Of a stretch of DNA of 18,056 bases, positions 1 to 8,712 are shown one piece after another. The DNA comes from an uncultured Oscillospiraceae bacterium (lineage in GTDB: Bacteria > Bacillota > Clostridia > Oscillospirales > Oscillospiraceae). The stretch is from the NCBI GenBank assembly GCA_947628265.1, contig CANQZF010000009.1:1-18056 (forward strand), written 5' to 3'. Numbering within the stretch: the stretch's first letter is position 1; each line of letters opens with the position of its first letter. Both the position numbers and the translations under genes were made by a program. Under the pieces are notes generated by a model. The model did not search any database. It was given only the letters and a program-made list of their open reading frames with translations, and was not told the origin of the DNA.

Positions 1-1672
1 ACACGCGGCCCTTGGGACTTGTGTCGTCGTACTCCTCCACCACTCTCCCCGTCAGCCCCTCGGCCTCCAGGCGGGACAGGGCCGTGGCCTCGGTGAGGCC
101 GAAGAGGTCCGGGACGGGGACCTTCGTGACCTCCGGGCCCTTGCTGTAGTAGACGATGACCTCCATCCCCGGCGTCAGGACCGTGTCCTTGGCGGGGAGC
201 TGGTTGAACACGTAGCCGGAGGTGTAGGTGTCGTTATACTCGTCCTGCATGGTTATCTTGAGGTCGATGCCCAAATTCCGGAGGGCGTACTCGGCGTCCC
301 GGTAGTCGATGTTTGTGAGGTCCGGCATCAGGATGACCTCCGGCCCCGTGGAGACGGTGAGGGTGATGAGCACCCCGTCGTCGGAGATCGTCATGGTGCT
401 TCCGGGCTTCGGGTTCTGCTCCAGGATATACCCCTCCGGCTTATCGGAGTTGTTGTCGTATTTCACGTCGAACCTGTAATAGAGGGTGTAATCCCGGTTG
501 CCCTCCACCTGGCTCAAATTCATGCCCACAAGGGGCGGGATCTCGATCTTCTCCCTGGACGGCGGCATCAGCCAGTCCTTGATGGCCACGTCCCACATGA
601 AAAACACCAGCAGCGCCAGCATGATCACCACGCAGAAGGTCCCCACCAGCATGGTGGTGCGCGCGGACCGGCTCCTGTTTTTGCGGTACTCCTGGGTGCT
701 GACCCGGTTGCGGGTGGCGCCGTTGCCGCTGACCTGGCGGCGGACACGCTCCACCTCCGTGACGTTGCGCATGGGGAGGATCTGCTTTGTGTCGTCCGAG
801 TCGTCGGCCATGGAGGGGATCATGGAGTAATTGAACTTGAGGGAGGGGTTTTTGCGAAAGTCCTCCAGGTCCCGCAAGAGCTCGGAGGCGGACTGATACC
901 GTCCGGAGAGGCCCGGGGACATGGCCTTCATGGTGATCTCCTCAAGCCCCACGGGGATGTCGGGGTTAATTTCCCGGGGCTGGAGGGGTATGGAACTGAT
1001 GTGCTGGATGGCCACGGACACGGCGGAGTCCCCCTCAAAGGGGAGCCGGGAGGTGAGCATCTCGTACATCACCACGCCCAGGGAGTAGATGTCCGAGCGG
1101 GCGTCCACGGCGCTGCCCTTGGCCTGCTCCGGGGAGATGTAGTGGACGGAGCCCAGGGCCTGTTGGGTCAGGGTATTTTTGGTGGTGAGAAGCCGCGCGA
1201 TGCCAAAGTCGGCCACCTTCACGTTGCCGTCCTTCAAGATCATGATGTTGTGGGGCTTGATGTCCCTGTGGACGATGCCCCGGGAGTGGGCGTGCTCCAA
1301 CGCTTTCGCGATCTGGGTGGAGAAGTGCAGGACTTCCTTCCAGTTGAGGATCCCCTTGCGGTTTATGTACTGCTTCAGGGTGATCCCCTCGATGAGCTCC
1401 ATGACGATGTAATCCAGGTTATCGGTGGAATTGACATCATAGACAGAGACGATATTGGGGTGGGAAAGCATGGCGACGGCCTGGCTCTCCGCGTGGAAGC
1501 GGCGGCGGAGCTCCGGGTCCTGGGCGAGATCGGCCTTCAAAATCTTGATGGCCACATAGCGGTTGAGACGGTGGTCCAGGGCCTTGTAGACCACGGCCAT
1601 ACCGCCGACGCCGATCCTCTCGCTTATTTCATATCTGTCGTCCAGGTACTTTCCTATATACATATCATCCAT
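1..1672 (-). CDS. prkC: PASTA-domain Ser/Thr protein kinase, PrkC/StkP type (C-terminus cut by window edge)
   Basis: Membrane Ser/Thr kinase that in Firmicutes senses peptidoglycan fragments or lipid II and phosphorylates cell-division, envelope and translation proteins. The ATG at 1672 follows a GGGAGG ribosome site and gives 557 readable residues. Visible are the glycine loop GVGGMAVVYK (residues 21-30), the ATP lysine K43 in VAIKIL, the catalytic loop HRDIKPHN with D137, DFG with D155, and GSVHYISPEQA in the activation segment. A juxtamembrane linker is followed by one transmembrane helix at about 341-362. Extracellular PASTA repeats begin near residues 375 and 443, with a third near 517 that is cut off. 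The family usually has three or four PASTA repeats, so about 70 or more residues are probably missing. The gene lies 42 bases after its partner phosphatase, the standard prpC-prkC pairing. In B. subtilis rsgA comes next. Confidence 0.97.
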   Translation of the reverse strand, partial: MDDMYIGKYLDDRYEISERIGVGGMAVVYKALDHRLNRYVAIKILKADLAQDPELRRRFHAESQAVAMLSHPNIVSVYDVNSTDNLDYIVMELIEGITLKQYINRKGILNWKEVLHFSTQIAKALEHAHSRGIVHRDIKPHNIMILKDGNVKVADFGIARLLTTKNTLTQQALGSVHYISPEQAKGSAVDARSDIYSLGVVMYEMLTSRLPFEGDSAVSVAIQHISSIPLQPREINPDIPVGLEEITMKAMSPGLSGRYQSASELLRDLEDFRKNPSLKFNYSMIPSMADDSDDTKQILPMRNVTEVERVRRQVSGNGATRNRVSTQEYRKNRSRSARTTMLVGTFCVVIMLALLVFFMWDVAIKDWLMPPSREKIEIPPLVGMNLSQVEGNRDYTLYYRFDVKYDNNSDKPEGYILEQNPKPGSTMTISDDGVLITLTVSTGPEVILMPDLTNIDYRDAEYALRNLGIDLKITMQDEYNDTYTSGYVFNQLPAKDTVLTPGMEVIVYYSKGPEVTKVPVPDLFGLTEATALSRLEAEGLTGRVVEEYDDTSPKGRV

Positions 1673-1714
1673 TGAATTGACCTCCCAACTTGCTCCGGGT
1701 CCCAAAAAGCGCCG

Positions 1715-2449
1715 TCATCGTATCAAAATCGCCGCCGTCACGTTGTCCGGCGCTCCCCGCTCCAGGGTCTGCCGGATAAGCTCCCGGCACGCGCTCCCGG
1801 CGTCGGCGCTCCCGGTGACGGCGCGCAGGATCTCCCCGTCCGTCAGCTCGTTGGAGAGCCCGTCGGAGCAGAGAAGGAGCCTGTCCCCGGGGCGAACGCG
1901 GACGGAGAAGAAGTCCGCCTCCACCTCCGGGACGGTGCCCACGGCGCGGGTTATCAGGTTTTTATTGGGGTGGGTGCGGGACTCCTCCCGGGTGATGTCC
2001 CCCCGCTCCACCATATCCTCCACCACCGAGTGGTCCCGGGTGATCTGGCGGATGGAGCTGTCGGAGACGATATACGCGCGGCTGTCGCCCACGTTCATCA
2101 CCGTCACGTCCTCCCCGGTCATAACGGCGGCCACCACCGTGGTCCCCATGCCCCGAAACTCCGGCTTTGAAAGGCTCAGCTCATAGACGGCGGAGTTCCC
2201 GGTCCGAAGGGCGCTCTTCATGAGCCCGCATATGGCCCCGGTCTTCAGCGCCTCAGAAAGCCCCGCTTCAAGCTCGCCCATAAAGACCGTGGAAAGGAGC
2301 TGGCTTGCCACGTTCCCGGCCCTGTGGCCGCCCATGCCGTCGCAGACAAGAAGCGCCGCCGCGCCGCTCTCCTCAAAGAGCCGCGCCTCGCAGACGTCCT
2401 GATTTTGTTCTCTGCGGCATCCCACATCGGTTAACGCGAAAAGGTCCAT
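1715..2449 (-). CDS. prpC: PP2C-family Ser/Thr protein phosphatase (PrpC/Stp)
   Basis: Metal-dependent cytoplasmic phosphatase that reverses phosphorylation by the PASTA kinase encoded just downstream. The protein has 244 residues, normal for bacterial Stp/PrpC. PP2C motifs are in the expected order: the N-terminal REQNQD (residues 13-18), the metal motif CDGMGGH with D37, GTT (102-104), NVGDSRAY (119-126), a flap region with ITRDHS, LCSDGL with D196, and the final PDNVTA with D235. The start MDLFALTDVG matches the family start, and GAGGTGG lies just upstream. The gene begins 9 bases after the rlmN stop. All metal-binding aspartates are present, so the enzyme should be active. Confidence 0.97.
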   Translation of the reverse strand: MDLFALTDVGCRREQNQDVCEARLFEESGAAALLVCDGMGGHRAGNVASQLLSTVFMGELEAGLSEALKTGAICGLMKSALRTGNSAVYELSLSKPEFRGMGTTVVAAVMTGEDVTVMNVGDSRAYIVSDSSIRQITRDHSVVEDMVERGDITREESRTHPNKNLITRAVGTVPEVEADFFSVRVRPGDRLLLCSDGLSNELTDGEILRAVTGSADAGSACRELIRQTLERGAPDNVTAAILIR

Positions 2450-2458
2450 TGACCCACC

Positions 2459-3514
2459 TCATTTTTCTTTCTTTTCCATGCCGCGCCGGAGCTGCCCGCA
2501 GCTGGCCTCGATGTCCGGCCCCAGCTTGCGCCGGACCGTCACGTTGATGTCCCGCTTTTCAAGGGCCGCGATAAAGCGCCGCAGGGTCTCGGGGGTGGAG
2601 GGCTTTAGCTTGCTCTCCGGCACGTCGTTGAGCGGAATGAGATTTACATGGCACCCGGTCCCCGCCAGCTTGTCCCCCAAAAGCCTTGCGTGGGCGGGGG
2701 TGTCGTTTACGTCCCGGATCATGGCGTACTCAAAGGAGATGCGCCGGCCCGTGCGCTTGAAGTACCGCTCGCACGCCGCCAAGAGCGTGTCCACGTTGTA
2801 CGCCCGGTTCACCGGCATGATCTTCGAGCGCGTCTCGTCGTCCGGGGCGTGGAGGGAGACCGATAAGGTTAATTGTAAATCAAGCTCCGCCAGTTTGTCA
2901 ATCTTTTCAACAAGTCCGCAGGTGGACAGGGAGATGTGGCGCATCCCGATATTCATCCCGTCCGGGTGGTTGACGAGCCGGAGAAAGCGGATGACGTTAT
3001 CAAAGTTGTCCAGTGGCTCCCCGATGCCCATCAGGACTATATTGGATATTTTACACCCGGAGTCAAGCTCTGAGAAGATCACCTGGTCCAGAATTTCCGA
3101 CGCCGCCAAATTCCGGACCTTGCCCCCCAATGTGGAGGCGCAGAAGGCGCACCCCATGGCGCAGCCCACCTCCGTGGAGACGCAGACGGTGTTGCCGTGC
3201 TCGTAGCGCATGACCACGCTCTCCACATGGTTCCCGTCCGATAAGCGCCAGAGGTACTTCACCGTCCCGTCGAGGGCGGAGACCTGCTTACGCTCCACTG
3301 CGGGCGGGGTGAGGAAATACAACTCCCCCAGCTTGTCCCGGAGGGACTTTGGAAGGTCCGTCATCTCCTCAAAGCTCCGCACACCCCTGCCCAGCCATCG
3401 GAACACCTGCTTTGCCCGGAATTTGGGCTCGCCCAGGGCGGTGAGCTCCTGCTCCAACTCCTCTGGCAGGAGGGATTTTATATCGGTTTTTACCTTATCC
3501 TTCTCAGTTTGCAT
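2459..3514 (-). CDS. rlmN: Dual-specificity 23S rRNA (A2503-C2)/tRNA (A37-C2) methyltransferase, radical SAM
   Basis: RlmN methylates C2 of A2503 in the 23S rRNA peptidyl-transferase centre, and A37 in some tRNAs, by radical SAM chemistry through a methylated cysteine. The protein has 351 residues, typical of the family. The [4Fe-4S] motif CAMGCAFC gives ligands C118, C122 and C125. C111 in TVCVSTEVG and C339 in EASCGQL lie where the conserved catalytic cysteine pair is expected. MGIGEPLDN (162-170) is the family GEP motif. The start overlaps the end of rsmB by 25 bases. The ATG at 3514 has no strong ribosome site, but no other in-frame start precedes the conserved DIKSLLPEEL segment, so coupled translation is likely. 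Cfr is unlikely given this housekeeping context. Confidence 0.97.
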   Translation of the reverse strand: MQTEKDKVKTDIKSLLPEELEQELTALGEPKFRAKQVFRWLGRGVRSFEEMTDLPKSLRDKLGELYFLTPPAVERKQVSALDGTVKYLWRLSDGNHVESVVMRYEHGNTVCVSTEVGCAMGCAFCASTLGGKVRNLAASEILDQVIFSELDSGCKISNIVLMGIGEPLDNFDNVIRFLRLVNHPDGMNIGMRHISLSTCGLVEKIDKLAELDLQLTLSVSLHAPDDETRSKIMPVNRAYNVDTLLAACERYFKRTGRRISFEYAMIRDVNDTPAHARLLGDKLAGTGCHVNLIPLNDVPESKLKPSTPETLRRFIAALEKRDINVTVRRKLGPDIEASCGQLRRGMEKKEK

Positions 3515-4803
3515 ATGAAAAATCCGTCCGTGCCGGCCTCATCCGGCAAAATCGTTCTCATGCCGCCGGAGGCCCCCAGGGGCTCCGGCAAATCGAAGGG
3601 CTCCGGGGCAAAATCCCGGCTCTCCCGCAAAAACGCCTCCGCCACGTCCTCGTTCTCCCCTCTCCGCACCGTGCAGGTGGAGTAGAGGAGCGTCCCGCCG
3701 GGCTTCACATACCGGGCGGCGTTGCGGAGAATTTTCAGCTGGAGCTCCGGGAGGCGCTCCAGCTCCTCCGGCTTTTTATAGCGGATCTCCGGCTTTTTCC
3801 GCAGAACCCCGAACCCGGAGCAGGGCACGTCCGCGATCACCGCGTCGGCTCCGGCCTCCAGAGCGGGGTCGAAGACCCCGGCGTCCCCGGGGGCGGCAGT
3901 GAGAACGGTAATTCCAAGGCGCTCACACCCGCCGCGAATGAGGTTCAGCTTCTTACCGTGGATGTCAAAGGCGCGTATCGCTCCCCTGTCCGCCATATCC
4001 ATGGCGGCGGCAAAGGATTTTCCCCCCGGCGCGGCGCACAGATCGAACACCGTGTCCCCGGGCTTCACCCCGGCGGCGGTGACGGCAAGGCGCGCGGCGG
4101 CGTCCTGGACGTAAAAAAGGCCCTTTTGGAAGCTCCGTAGCCCGGTGAGCGCCCCGGTGTCCTCCAGATAGAGGGCGTTTTCCAAAAGCGGACACGCCCG
4201 GGTCCCCACGCCCTCCTCCCGCAAAAGCTCCGTGAGCTCCGGGAGGGTGGTCTTGAGGGTGTTCACTTGGGCCAGGATGGGGGCCTCCTCGTTGTCGGCC
4301 CGGAGGACGGACTCCGTCCGCTCCTGTCCCCAGCGCTCCAAGAGCTCCGCCACGAACCACTCCGGGTGGCTGTAGAGGACCGACAGCCGCCGGGGCCCAT
4401 CCTCGATTTGAAGGTCCACGGGCTTTCCCCGGTCCGTCGAGGCCTTTCGCAAAACGGCGTTCACAAGCCCCGCAGCCCTGGGAGCGCGCTTTTTCGCAAG
4501 CTCCACCCCCTCGGACACCGCCGCGTGGGAGGGCACCCGGTCAAGGAACAGGAGCTGATAGACGGAGAGCCGTAAAATATCCAGCACCTGGGGCTGGAGG
4601 GACGAGACGGCCCTACCTGAGTATACACCGATCCGATAGTCTAAAAGGCAGGAATTTTGCAAAACGCCGCTGACGATTTTCTGCGCCAGGGCCATATCGC
4701 GCCTGTCCATATCCTGGGAGGACAAAATCATATCCGGCCTGGCCCCCCGCCGCCGCCAGGCCTCCAGCGCGGCGTAGGCCGCCTCACGGGCGCTCACGGA
4801 CAT
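3490..4803 (-). CDS. rsmB: 16S rRNA (cytosine-967-C5) methyltransferase
   Basis: RsmB (Sun/Fmu) makes m5C967 in 16S rRNA. The 437 residues comprise an N-terminal NusB-like RNA-binding domain (about 1-130) and a C-terminal Rossmann methyltransferase domain. SAM-binding DLCAAPGGKS lies at 254-263. The two m5C-MTase cysteines are C328 in DVPCSGFGVLRKKPE and C377 in LLYSTCTV. The start overlaps the end of fmt by 10 bases and has no clear ribosome site, so translation probably depends on ribosomes finishing fmt; a GTG two codons in (4797) is an alternative start. The fmt-rsmB-rlmN order is the conserved Firmicutes arrangement. Confidence 0.96.
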   Translation of the reverse strand: MSVSAREAAYAALEAWRRRGARPDMILSSQDMDRRDMALAQKIVSGVLQNSCLLDYRIGVYSGRAVSSLQPQVLDILRLSVYQLLFLDRVPSHAAVSEGVELAKKRAPRAAGLVNAVLRKASTDRGKPVDLQIEDGPRRLSVLYSHPEWFVAELLERWGQERTESVLRADNEEAPILAQVNTLKTTLPELTELLREEGVGTRACPLLENALYLEDTGALTGLRSFQKGLFYVQDAAARLAVTAAGVKPGDTVFDLCAAPGGKSFAAAMDMADRGAIRAFDIHGKKLNLIRGGCERLGITVLTAAPGDAGVFDPALEAGADAVIADVPCSGFGVLRKKPEIRYKKPEELERLPELQLKILRNAARYVKPGGTLLYSTCTVRRGENEDVAEAFLRESRDFAPEPFDLPEPLGASGGMRTILPDEAGTDGFFICKLRRIR

Positions 4804-5708
4804 AGGGGGTGCCCCCGGAGGTAATCCGCCGCCGCCATCCGCTTGCCGCCCGGGGCCTGAAGCTCGGTGACGGTGACACTGCCGTCCCTGGCAGCCAGCT
4901 CGATGCCGGCCTTCCCGGCGGAGAGGATCGTGCCGGGCTCTTTGGTGACCGGCTTTTTTGTGGAAAAAGCCTTGAAGATCTTCATGGAAACGCCGCTTAT
5001 TTCCCCCACGGCCACGGGCCAGGGGTCCATGCCGCAGATGAGGTGTACGATGCTCTCCCCACTCTTGGAAAAGTCGATTTTCGCCATCTCCTTAGTGAGC
5101 GGCGGGGCGAAGGTGGCAAGGGAACTGTCCTGGGAGGTCCTCTTCGCCGTCCCCGAAGCGATGGCGTCCAGCGTCTCGCAAAGGAGCTCGCCCCCCAGGG
5201 GGGCCAGGCGCTCGAAGAGCTCCCCGGAGGTCTCGCCCGGGAGGATGGCGGTCTTCTTCGTGCCGATGATGTCCCCGGCGTCCAGCTCCTCGGCCATGTA
5301 TTGGGCCGTGACGCCGGTCACCGCTTCGCCGTTTATCACCGCCCACTGGATGGGCGCGGCGCCCCGGTATTTGGGGAGCAGGGAGCCGTGGATGTTGACG
5401 CACCCCATGGGGGGAATGTCCAAAATCTCCCGGGGTAAAATTCTCCCGTAGGCCACCACAGCGATGACATCGGGCTTTTTTGACCGTATGAGCTCCGCCG
5501 CAGTACCGTCCCGGAGCTTACGAGGCTGGTAGACCTCTATCCCCCGCTCCAGCGCCAGCGTTTTCACGGGGGGAGGCGTGAGGATCTGCTTGCGGCCCAC
5601 GGGCTTGTCCGGCTGGGTGAAGACGCCCACTACCTCAAAGCCCCGGTCCAGCAGCGCCCGGAGGGAGACGGCGGCGAAATCCGGCGTCCCCATGAAAAAT
5701 ACTCTCAT
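4794..5708 (-). CDS. fmt: Methionyl-tRNA formyltransferase
   Basis: Transfers a formyl group from 10-formyl-THF to initiator Met-tRNA. The protein has 304 residues, near the usual 310-315. The N-terminal MRVFFMGTPDFA is the family start, and QPDKPVGRK (32-40) is the tRNA-contact loop. The active-site triad corresponds to N105 and H107 in VNIHGSLLPKYRGAAP, and D143 in ELDAGD. A C-terminal OB-like domain follows from about residue 205. The ATG overlaps the def stop in an ATGA, so the enzyme that adds the formyl group and the one that removes it are translationally coupled. No key residue is missing. Confidence 0.98.
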   Translation of the reverse strand: MRVFFMGTPDFAAVSLRALLDRGFEVVGVFTQPDKPVGRKQILTPPPVKTLALERGIEVYQPRKLRDGTAAELIRSKKPDVIAVVAYGRILPREILDIPPMGCVNIHGSLLPKYRGAAPIQWAVINGEAVTGVTAQYMAEELDAGDIIGTKKTAILPGETSGELFERLAPLGGELLCETLDAIASGTAKRTSQDSSLATFAPPLTKEMAKIDFSKSGESIVHLICGMDPWPVAVGEISGVSMKIFKAFSTKKPVTKEPGTILSAGKAGIELAARDGSVTVTELQAPGGKRMAAADYLRGHPLCP

Positions 5709-6214
5709 TGCCCGTTCTCCTGCTGTGCCTCCAGCTCCTCCTGGGTGAGGATGCGCTCCGCCCGCTCGGTGAAGAGGTGCCCGTCCAGGTGGTCGATCTC
5801 ATGGCAGAAGCACCGCGCCGTAAGGCCCGTCCCCTCCACCTCAAAGAAATTCCCCAAGCGGTCCTGAGCCCGAACGATGACGTGCTCCGGCCGCGTGACG
5901 ATGCCGTAGACCCCGGGGACGGAGAGGCACCCCTCCTGCCCCGTCTGCTCCCCGTCGGACTCGATGATCTCGGGGTTTATGAGCTCGATCATCTGCTCCT
6001 CCACGGGCAGCTCCTCCTTGTTGGTGTCGATGACCACGATGGCGCGGCGGAGCACCCCCACCTGGGGGGCGGCGAGGCCCACGCCGTCGGCGGAGAGAAG
6101 GGTCTCGCGCATATCGTCCAAAAGGGTGTGGAGCCGCTTATTGAAGTCCGTGACCTGGCGGCTTTTTTTCAGGAGGATGGAGTCCCCCTCCTCACGAATA
6201 TTTCTCAGTGCCAT
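5705..6214 (-). CDS. def: Peptide deformylase
   Basis: Metalloenzyme that removes the N-formyl group from nascent proteins at the ribosome. The protein has 169 residues. All three deformylase motifs are intact: GVGLAAPQVG (44-53), EGCLSVP with metal ligand C96, and HEIDHLDG with H138, E139 and H142. The length and the motif 3 spacing fit the shorter type-1-like enzymes. The ATG follows an AGGAG site with a 9-base spacer. The gene starts 21 bases after the priA stop and overlaps fmt by 4 bases. The last 20 residues are rich in Glu and Gln and probably form an exposed tail. Confidence 0.98.
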   Translation of the reverse strand: MALRNIREEGDSILLKKSRQVTDFNKRLHTLLDDMRETLLSADGVGLAAPQVGVLRRAIVVIDTNKEELPVEEQMIELINPEIIESDGEQTGQEGCLSVPGVYGIVTRPEHVIVRAQDRLGNFFEVEGTGLTARCFCHEIDHLDGHLFTERAERILTQEELEAQQENGQ

Positions 6215-6235
6215 ATGTTATTTCTCCTAAATATT

Positions 6236-8473
6236 TCAGTCCAGCGGATCGAGGTCGGCGTAGACCGTGAGCCTTCGCGTCTCCTTTTGGGAGGCGAAGG
6301 TCTGGATGGCCCGGCGGATGATCTCTCTGGATCTGCGGTCGTTTGTAAGCGCCAGGGTGAGCTTGTAGCGGTAGCGGTTGTTGACCTTCGTGACCCCCGC
6401 CGGAGCGGGCCCCAGGACGGAGACGCCCTTACCGAAGGCGCCCTTCAGCATCTCCGACAGCGCCACGCACCCCCGGAGGACCGCCGCCTCCTCAAGGCCC
6501 GTCACCGTCACGGTGACGCTGTCCAGGATGGGCGGGGCGGACAGAAGCCGGCGGACGTCGATTTCCTGCCGGTAAAAGCCCATATAGTCCTGGCTGGAGG
6601 CCAGCTTCAGTACGTAATTTTCCGGCGTGAAGGTCTGGAGGACGGCCCTCCCCGGCTTGTCCCCCCGCCCGGACCTGCCCACCACCTGGGTGATGAGGGA
6701 AAAGGTCCGCTCGTGGGCCCGGAAGTCCCCGGCGTACAGGGACTGGTCGGCGGAGATGACGGCGGCCAGGGTGACGTTGGGAAAATCCAGCCCCTTGGTG
6801 ACCATCTGGGTCCCCAGGAGGATGGGCACGCGCTGTTCCCGGAATTTCGCCAGGAGCTTTTGGTGGGAGCCGGCCCGGGCCACGGTGTCCGTGTCCATGC
6901 GGATGACGCCCACGCCGGGAAAGAGCTCGTGGAGCTCCTCCTCCAGCTTCTGGGTCCCCACGCCCACGAATTTCAGCTTCCCGCCGCACTCCGGGCACGC
7001 CTCCGGCACGGGCTGGGACCAACCGCAATAGTGACAGCGAAGCCGGGAGCCCACGGAGTGGTACGTCATGGAGACGGAGCAGTTGCGGCACTCAAAGGTG
7101 TACCCGCACTGTCCGCACATCACAAGGCTCGAGGCCCCCCGGCGGTTCAAAAAGAGAATGCTCTGCTCCCCGTTTTCGATGTTTTTCTGAAGCTCCTCCC
7201 GCAAAAGGGAGCTGACCGCGCCGCCGTTGCCGCTTTTAAGCTCCTCGCGCATATCGGCAATGAGGACCCTTGGCAGCGGCTGGGCGTTGAAGCGGTCCGA
7301 GAGGGTGAAGAGGCTGTATTTCCCCGTCTCGGCGGCGTACATGGTCTCCACGCTGGGGGTGGCGGAGCCAAGAAGCAAGAGGGCGTTTGAGTGGACGCAC
7401 CGATATTTTGCCACGTCCCGCGCGTGATAACGGGGGGCGTTTTCGGATTTGTAGGTGTGCTCCTGCTCCTCGTCGATGACGATGAGGCCCAGGTTTTTGA
7501 GGGGCGCGAAGACGGCGGAGCGGGTCCCGATGACCACCTTCACAAGCCCCGCGTTTATGCGCTTCCACTCGTCGTACCGCTCCCCCGTGGTGAGGGAGGA
7601 GTGCAAAACGGCGATGTCCTCCCCGAAGTGTGAGGAGAAGATGTCCATGAGCTGGGGCGTCAGGGCAATCTCCGGCACCATGACGATGGCGGTGCGGCCG
7701 GTTTTGATGGTCTCCTCCACGAGACGGATATAGACGCTGGTCTTCCCGGAGCCCGTGACGCCGTAGAGTAGCGCCGCTGAGGGCTTGCCGGAGCAAGCAA
7801 GGGCGCGAAGGCCCTCAAAAGCCCGCTCCTGCTCGGCTGTCAGGGTGATGGGCGGCGCTTCCATAGTCACCGGGCGGACGGGGCGGCGGTAGACCTCCCG
7901 AAGCTCGGTGGCGATGAGGCCCTGCCGCTCTAAGGCGTTCACCGTCTGGGTGGACGCCCCCGTGAAGGCCGCGATCTCGCTTATGGGGGCCTCCCCGATG
8001 GCGGATAGGAGCTCCAACACGGCGGACTGCCTGGGGGCGGCCATCCGCTTTTGGGCGGCGTACTCCGCCGCCTCCTCCCCGGAGACGGCGAGGGCGGCGA
8101 ACTTTTGGACCTTGTCCCCCACCCGGCGCTCAGAGTCCCGAAACCACATCCCCGCCGGGAGCATGGCCCGGGCGGCCTCGTAAAAGGTGCAGAAAAACCG
8201 GTCCCGCATCCACATGGCCAGCTTCAGGTGCTCCTCGGAGAAGACGGGCTCGCTGTCCAGCACCCCCTCCACGCTCTTGAGGTCCGCGCGCTGCGCCTCC
8301 GTCTCCACCGAGAGGACGATCCCCTCGCTCCGGCGGTTGCCCCGGCCAAAGGGGACGGTGACGCGTACCCCCGGGACCACCTTTTCGGAGAGGTCCTCCG
8401 GCACGGCGTAGGAGTAGGGCCTGTCGATGGGGTATATGGCGGCCGAAACGGCTATTTTCGCGATCTTTCTCAT
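6236..8473 (-). CDS. priA: Primosomal protein N', replication restart helicase PriA
   Basis: PriA is a 3'-5' superfamily 2 DNA helicase that recognises stalled forks and reloads the replisome. The protein has 745 residues, near the usual 730-800. An N-terminal fork-binding domain (about 1-110) and a winged-helix region are followed by Walker A GVTGSGKT (238-245), Walker B IDEEQEHTYK (333-342) and GSATPS (369-374). Eight zinc cysteines occur in four pairs: C453/C456, C462/C465, C480/C483 and C493/C496. The helicase motifs GTQMVTKGLDFP (554-565) and QVVGRSGRGDKPG (596-608) follow. The DEEH box of E. coli and B. subtilis PriA reads DEEQ here. The gene begins 22 bases after rpoZ with AGGAGG upstream; B. 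subtilis has coaBC at this point. Confidence 0.97.
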   Translation of the reverse strand: MRKIAKIAVSAAIYPIDRPYSYAVPEDLSEKVVPGVRVTVPFGRGNRRSEGIVLSVETEAQRADLKSVEGVLDSEPVFSEEHLKLAMWMRDRFFCTFYEAARAMLPAGMWFRDSERRVGDKVQKFAALAVSGEEAAEYAAQKRMAAPRQSAVLELLSAIGEAPISEIAAFTGASTQTVNALERQGLIATELREVYRRPVRPVTMEAPPITLTAEQERAFEGLRALACSGKPSAALLYGVTGSGKTSVYIRLVEETIKTGRTAIVMVPEIALTPQLMDIFSSHFGEDIAVLHSSLTTGERYDEWKRINAGLVKVVIGTRSAVFAPLKNLGLIVIDEEQEHTYKSENAPRYHARDVAKYRCVHSNALLLLGSATPSVETMYAAETGKYSLFTLSDRFNAQPLPRVLIADMREELKSGNGGAVSSLLREELQKNIENGEQSILFLNRRGASSLVMCGQCGYTFECRNCSVSMTYHSVGSRLRCHYCGWSQPVPEACPECGGKLKFVGVGTQKLEEELHELFPGVGVIRMDTDTVARAGSHQKLLAKFREQRVPILLGTQMVTKGLDFPNVTLAAVISADQSLYAGDFRAHERTFSLITQVVGRSGRGDKPGRAVLQTFTPENYVLKLASSQDYMGFYRQEIDVRRLLSAPPILDSVTVTVTGLEEAAVLRGCVALSEMLKGAFGKGVSVLGPAPAGVTKVNNRYRYKLTLALTNDRRSREIIRRAIQTFASQKETRRLTVYADLDPLD

Positions 8474-8495
8474 GAGCCCCCCGGCCTCCTGACGG

Positions 8496-8690
8496 TCACA
8501 TTTCAGCGGTGATCTTGCCCTCGGCGATCTCCCGGATGGCGATGGACGTGGGCTTCTCGTCCAGGGGGATGCCGTGGTCCTGGGCGTCCTGGGAGATCTC
8601 CCGGGCGCGCTTGGCGATGACGTTCACCAAAAGGTACCGGCTGTTGCTGGTGTTTTTCAAAAGCTCGGGCATAGTGGGATAAAGCATCAT
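8496..8690 (-). CDS. rpoZ: DNA-directed RNA polymerase omega subunit
   Basis: Small subunit that helps fold and hold the beta' subunit in RNA polymerase. I place the start at the ATG at 8690 (an adjacent ATG lies at 8687), giving 64 residues beginning MMLYPTMPELL, the usual omega N-terminus in Clostridia. The AGGA site at 8703-8706 has a somewhat long spacer of 12 bases. The reading frame stays open upstream to 8891, but that part lies inside gmk and is not omega-like. SRYLLVNVIAKRAREI (17-32) is the conserved omega core, and KPTSIAIREIAEGKI (46-60) is the C-terminal part. The gene lies between gmk and priA, as in other Firmicutes. Confidence 0.95.
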   Translation of the reverse strand: MMLYPTMPELLKNTSNSRYLLVNVIAKRAREISQDAQDHGIPLDEKPTSIAIREIAEGKITAEM

Positions 8691-8712
8691 AGTGAGATCA
8701 GTTCCTTTCCGA

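Noticed and set aside
1001..1675. A plus-strand open frame of 224 codons opposite the PrkC kinase domain
   Set aside because: The opposite strand encodes an intact kinase with all motifs; the plus-strand product has no family resemblance.
4801..4824. GGGGGCACCCCC near the fmt/rsmB junction as a regulatory hairpin
   Set aside because: The loop would be only about two bases and the sequence encodes the conserved C-terminal end of Fmt; no U run follows.
5708..7390. A plus-strand open frame of 560 codons opposite def and priA
   Set aside because: It is low-complexity and rich in Gly, Val, Leu, His and Asp, has no recognisable domain, and mirrors codon bias of well-identified minus-strand genes. 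High GC makes such antisense frames common.
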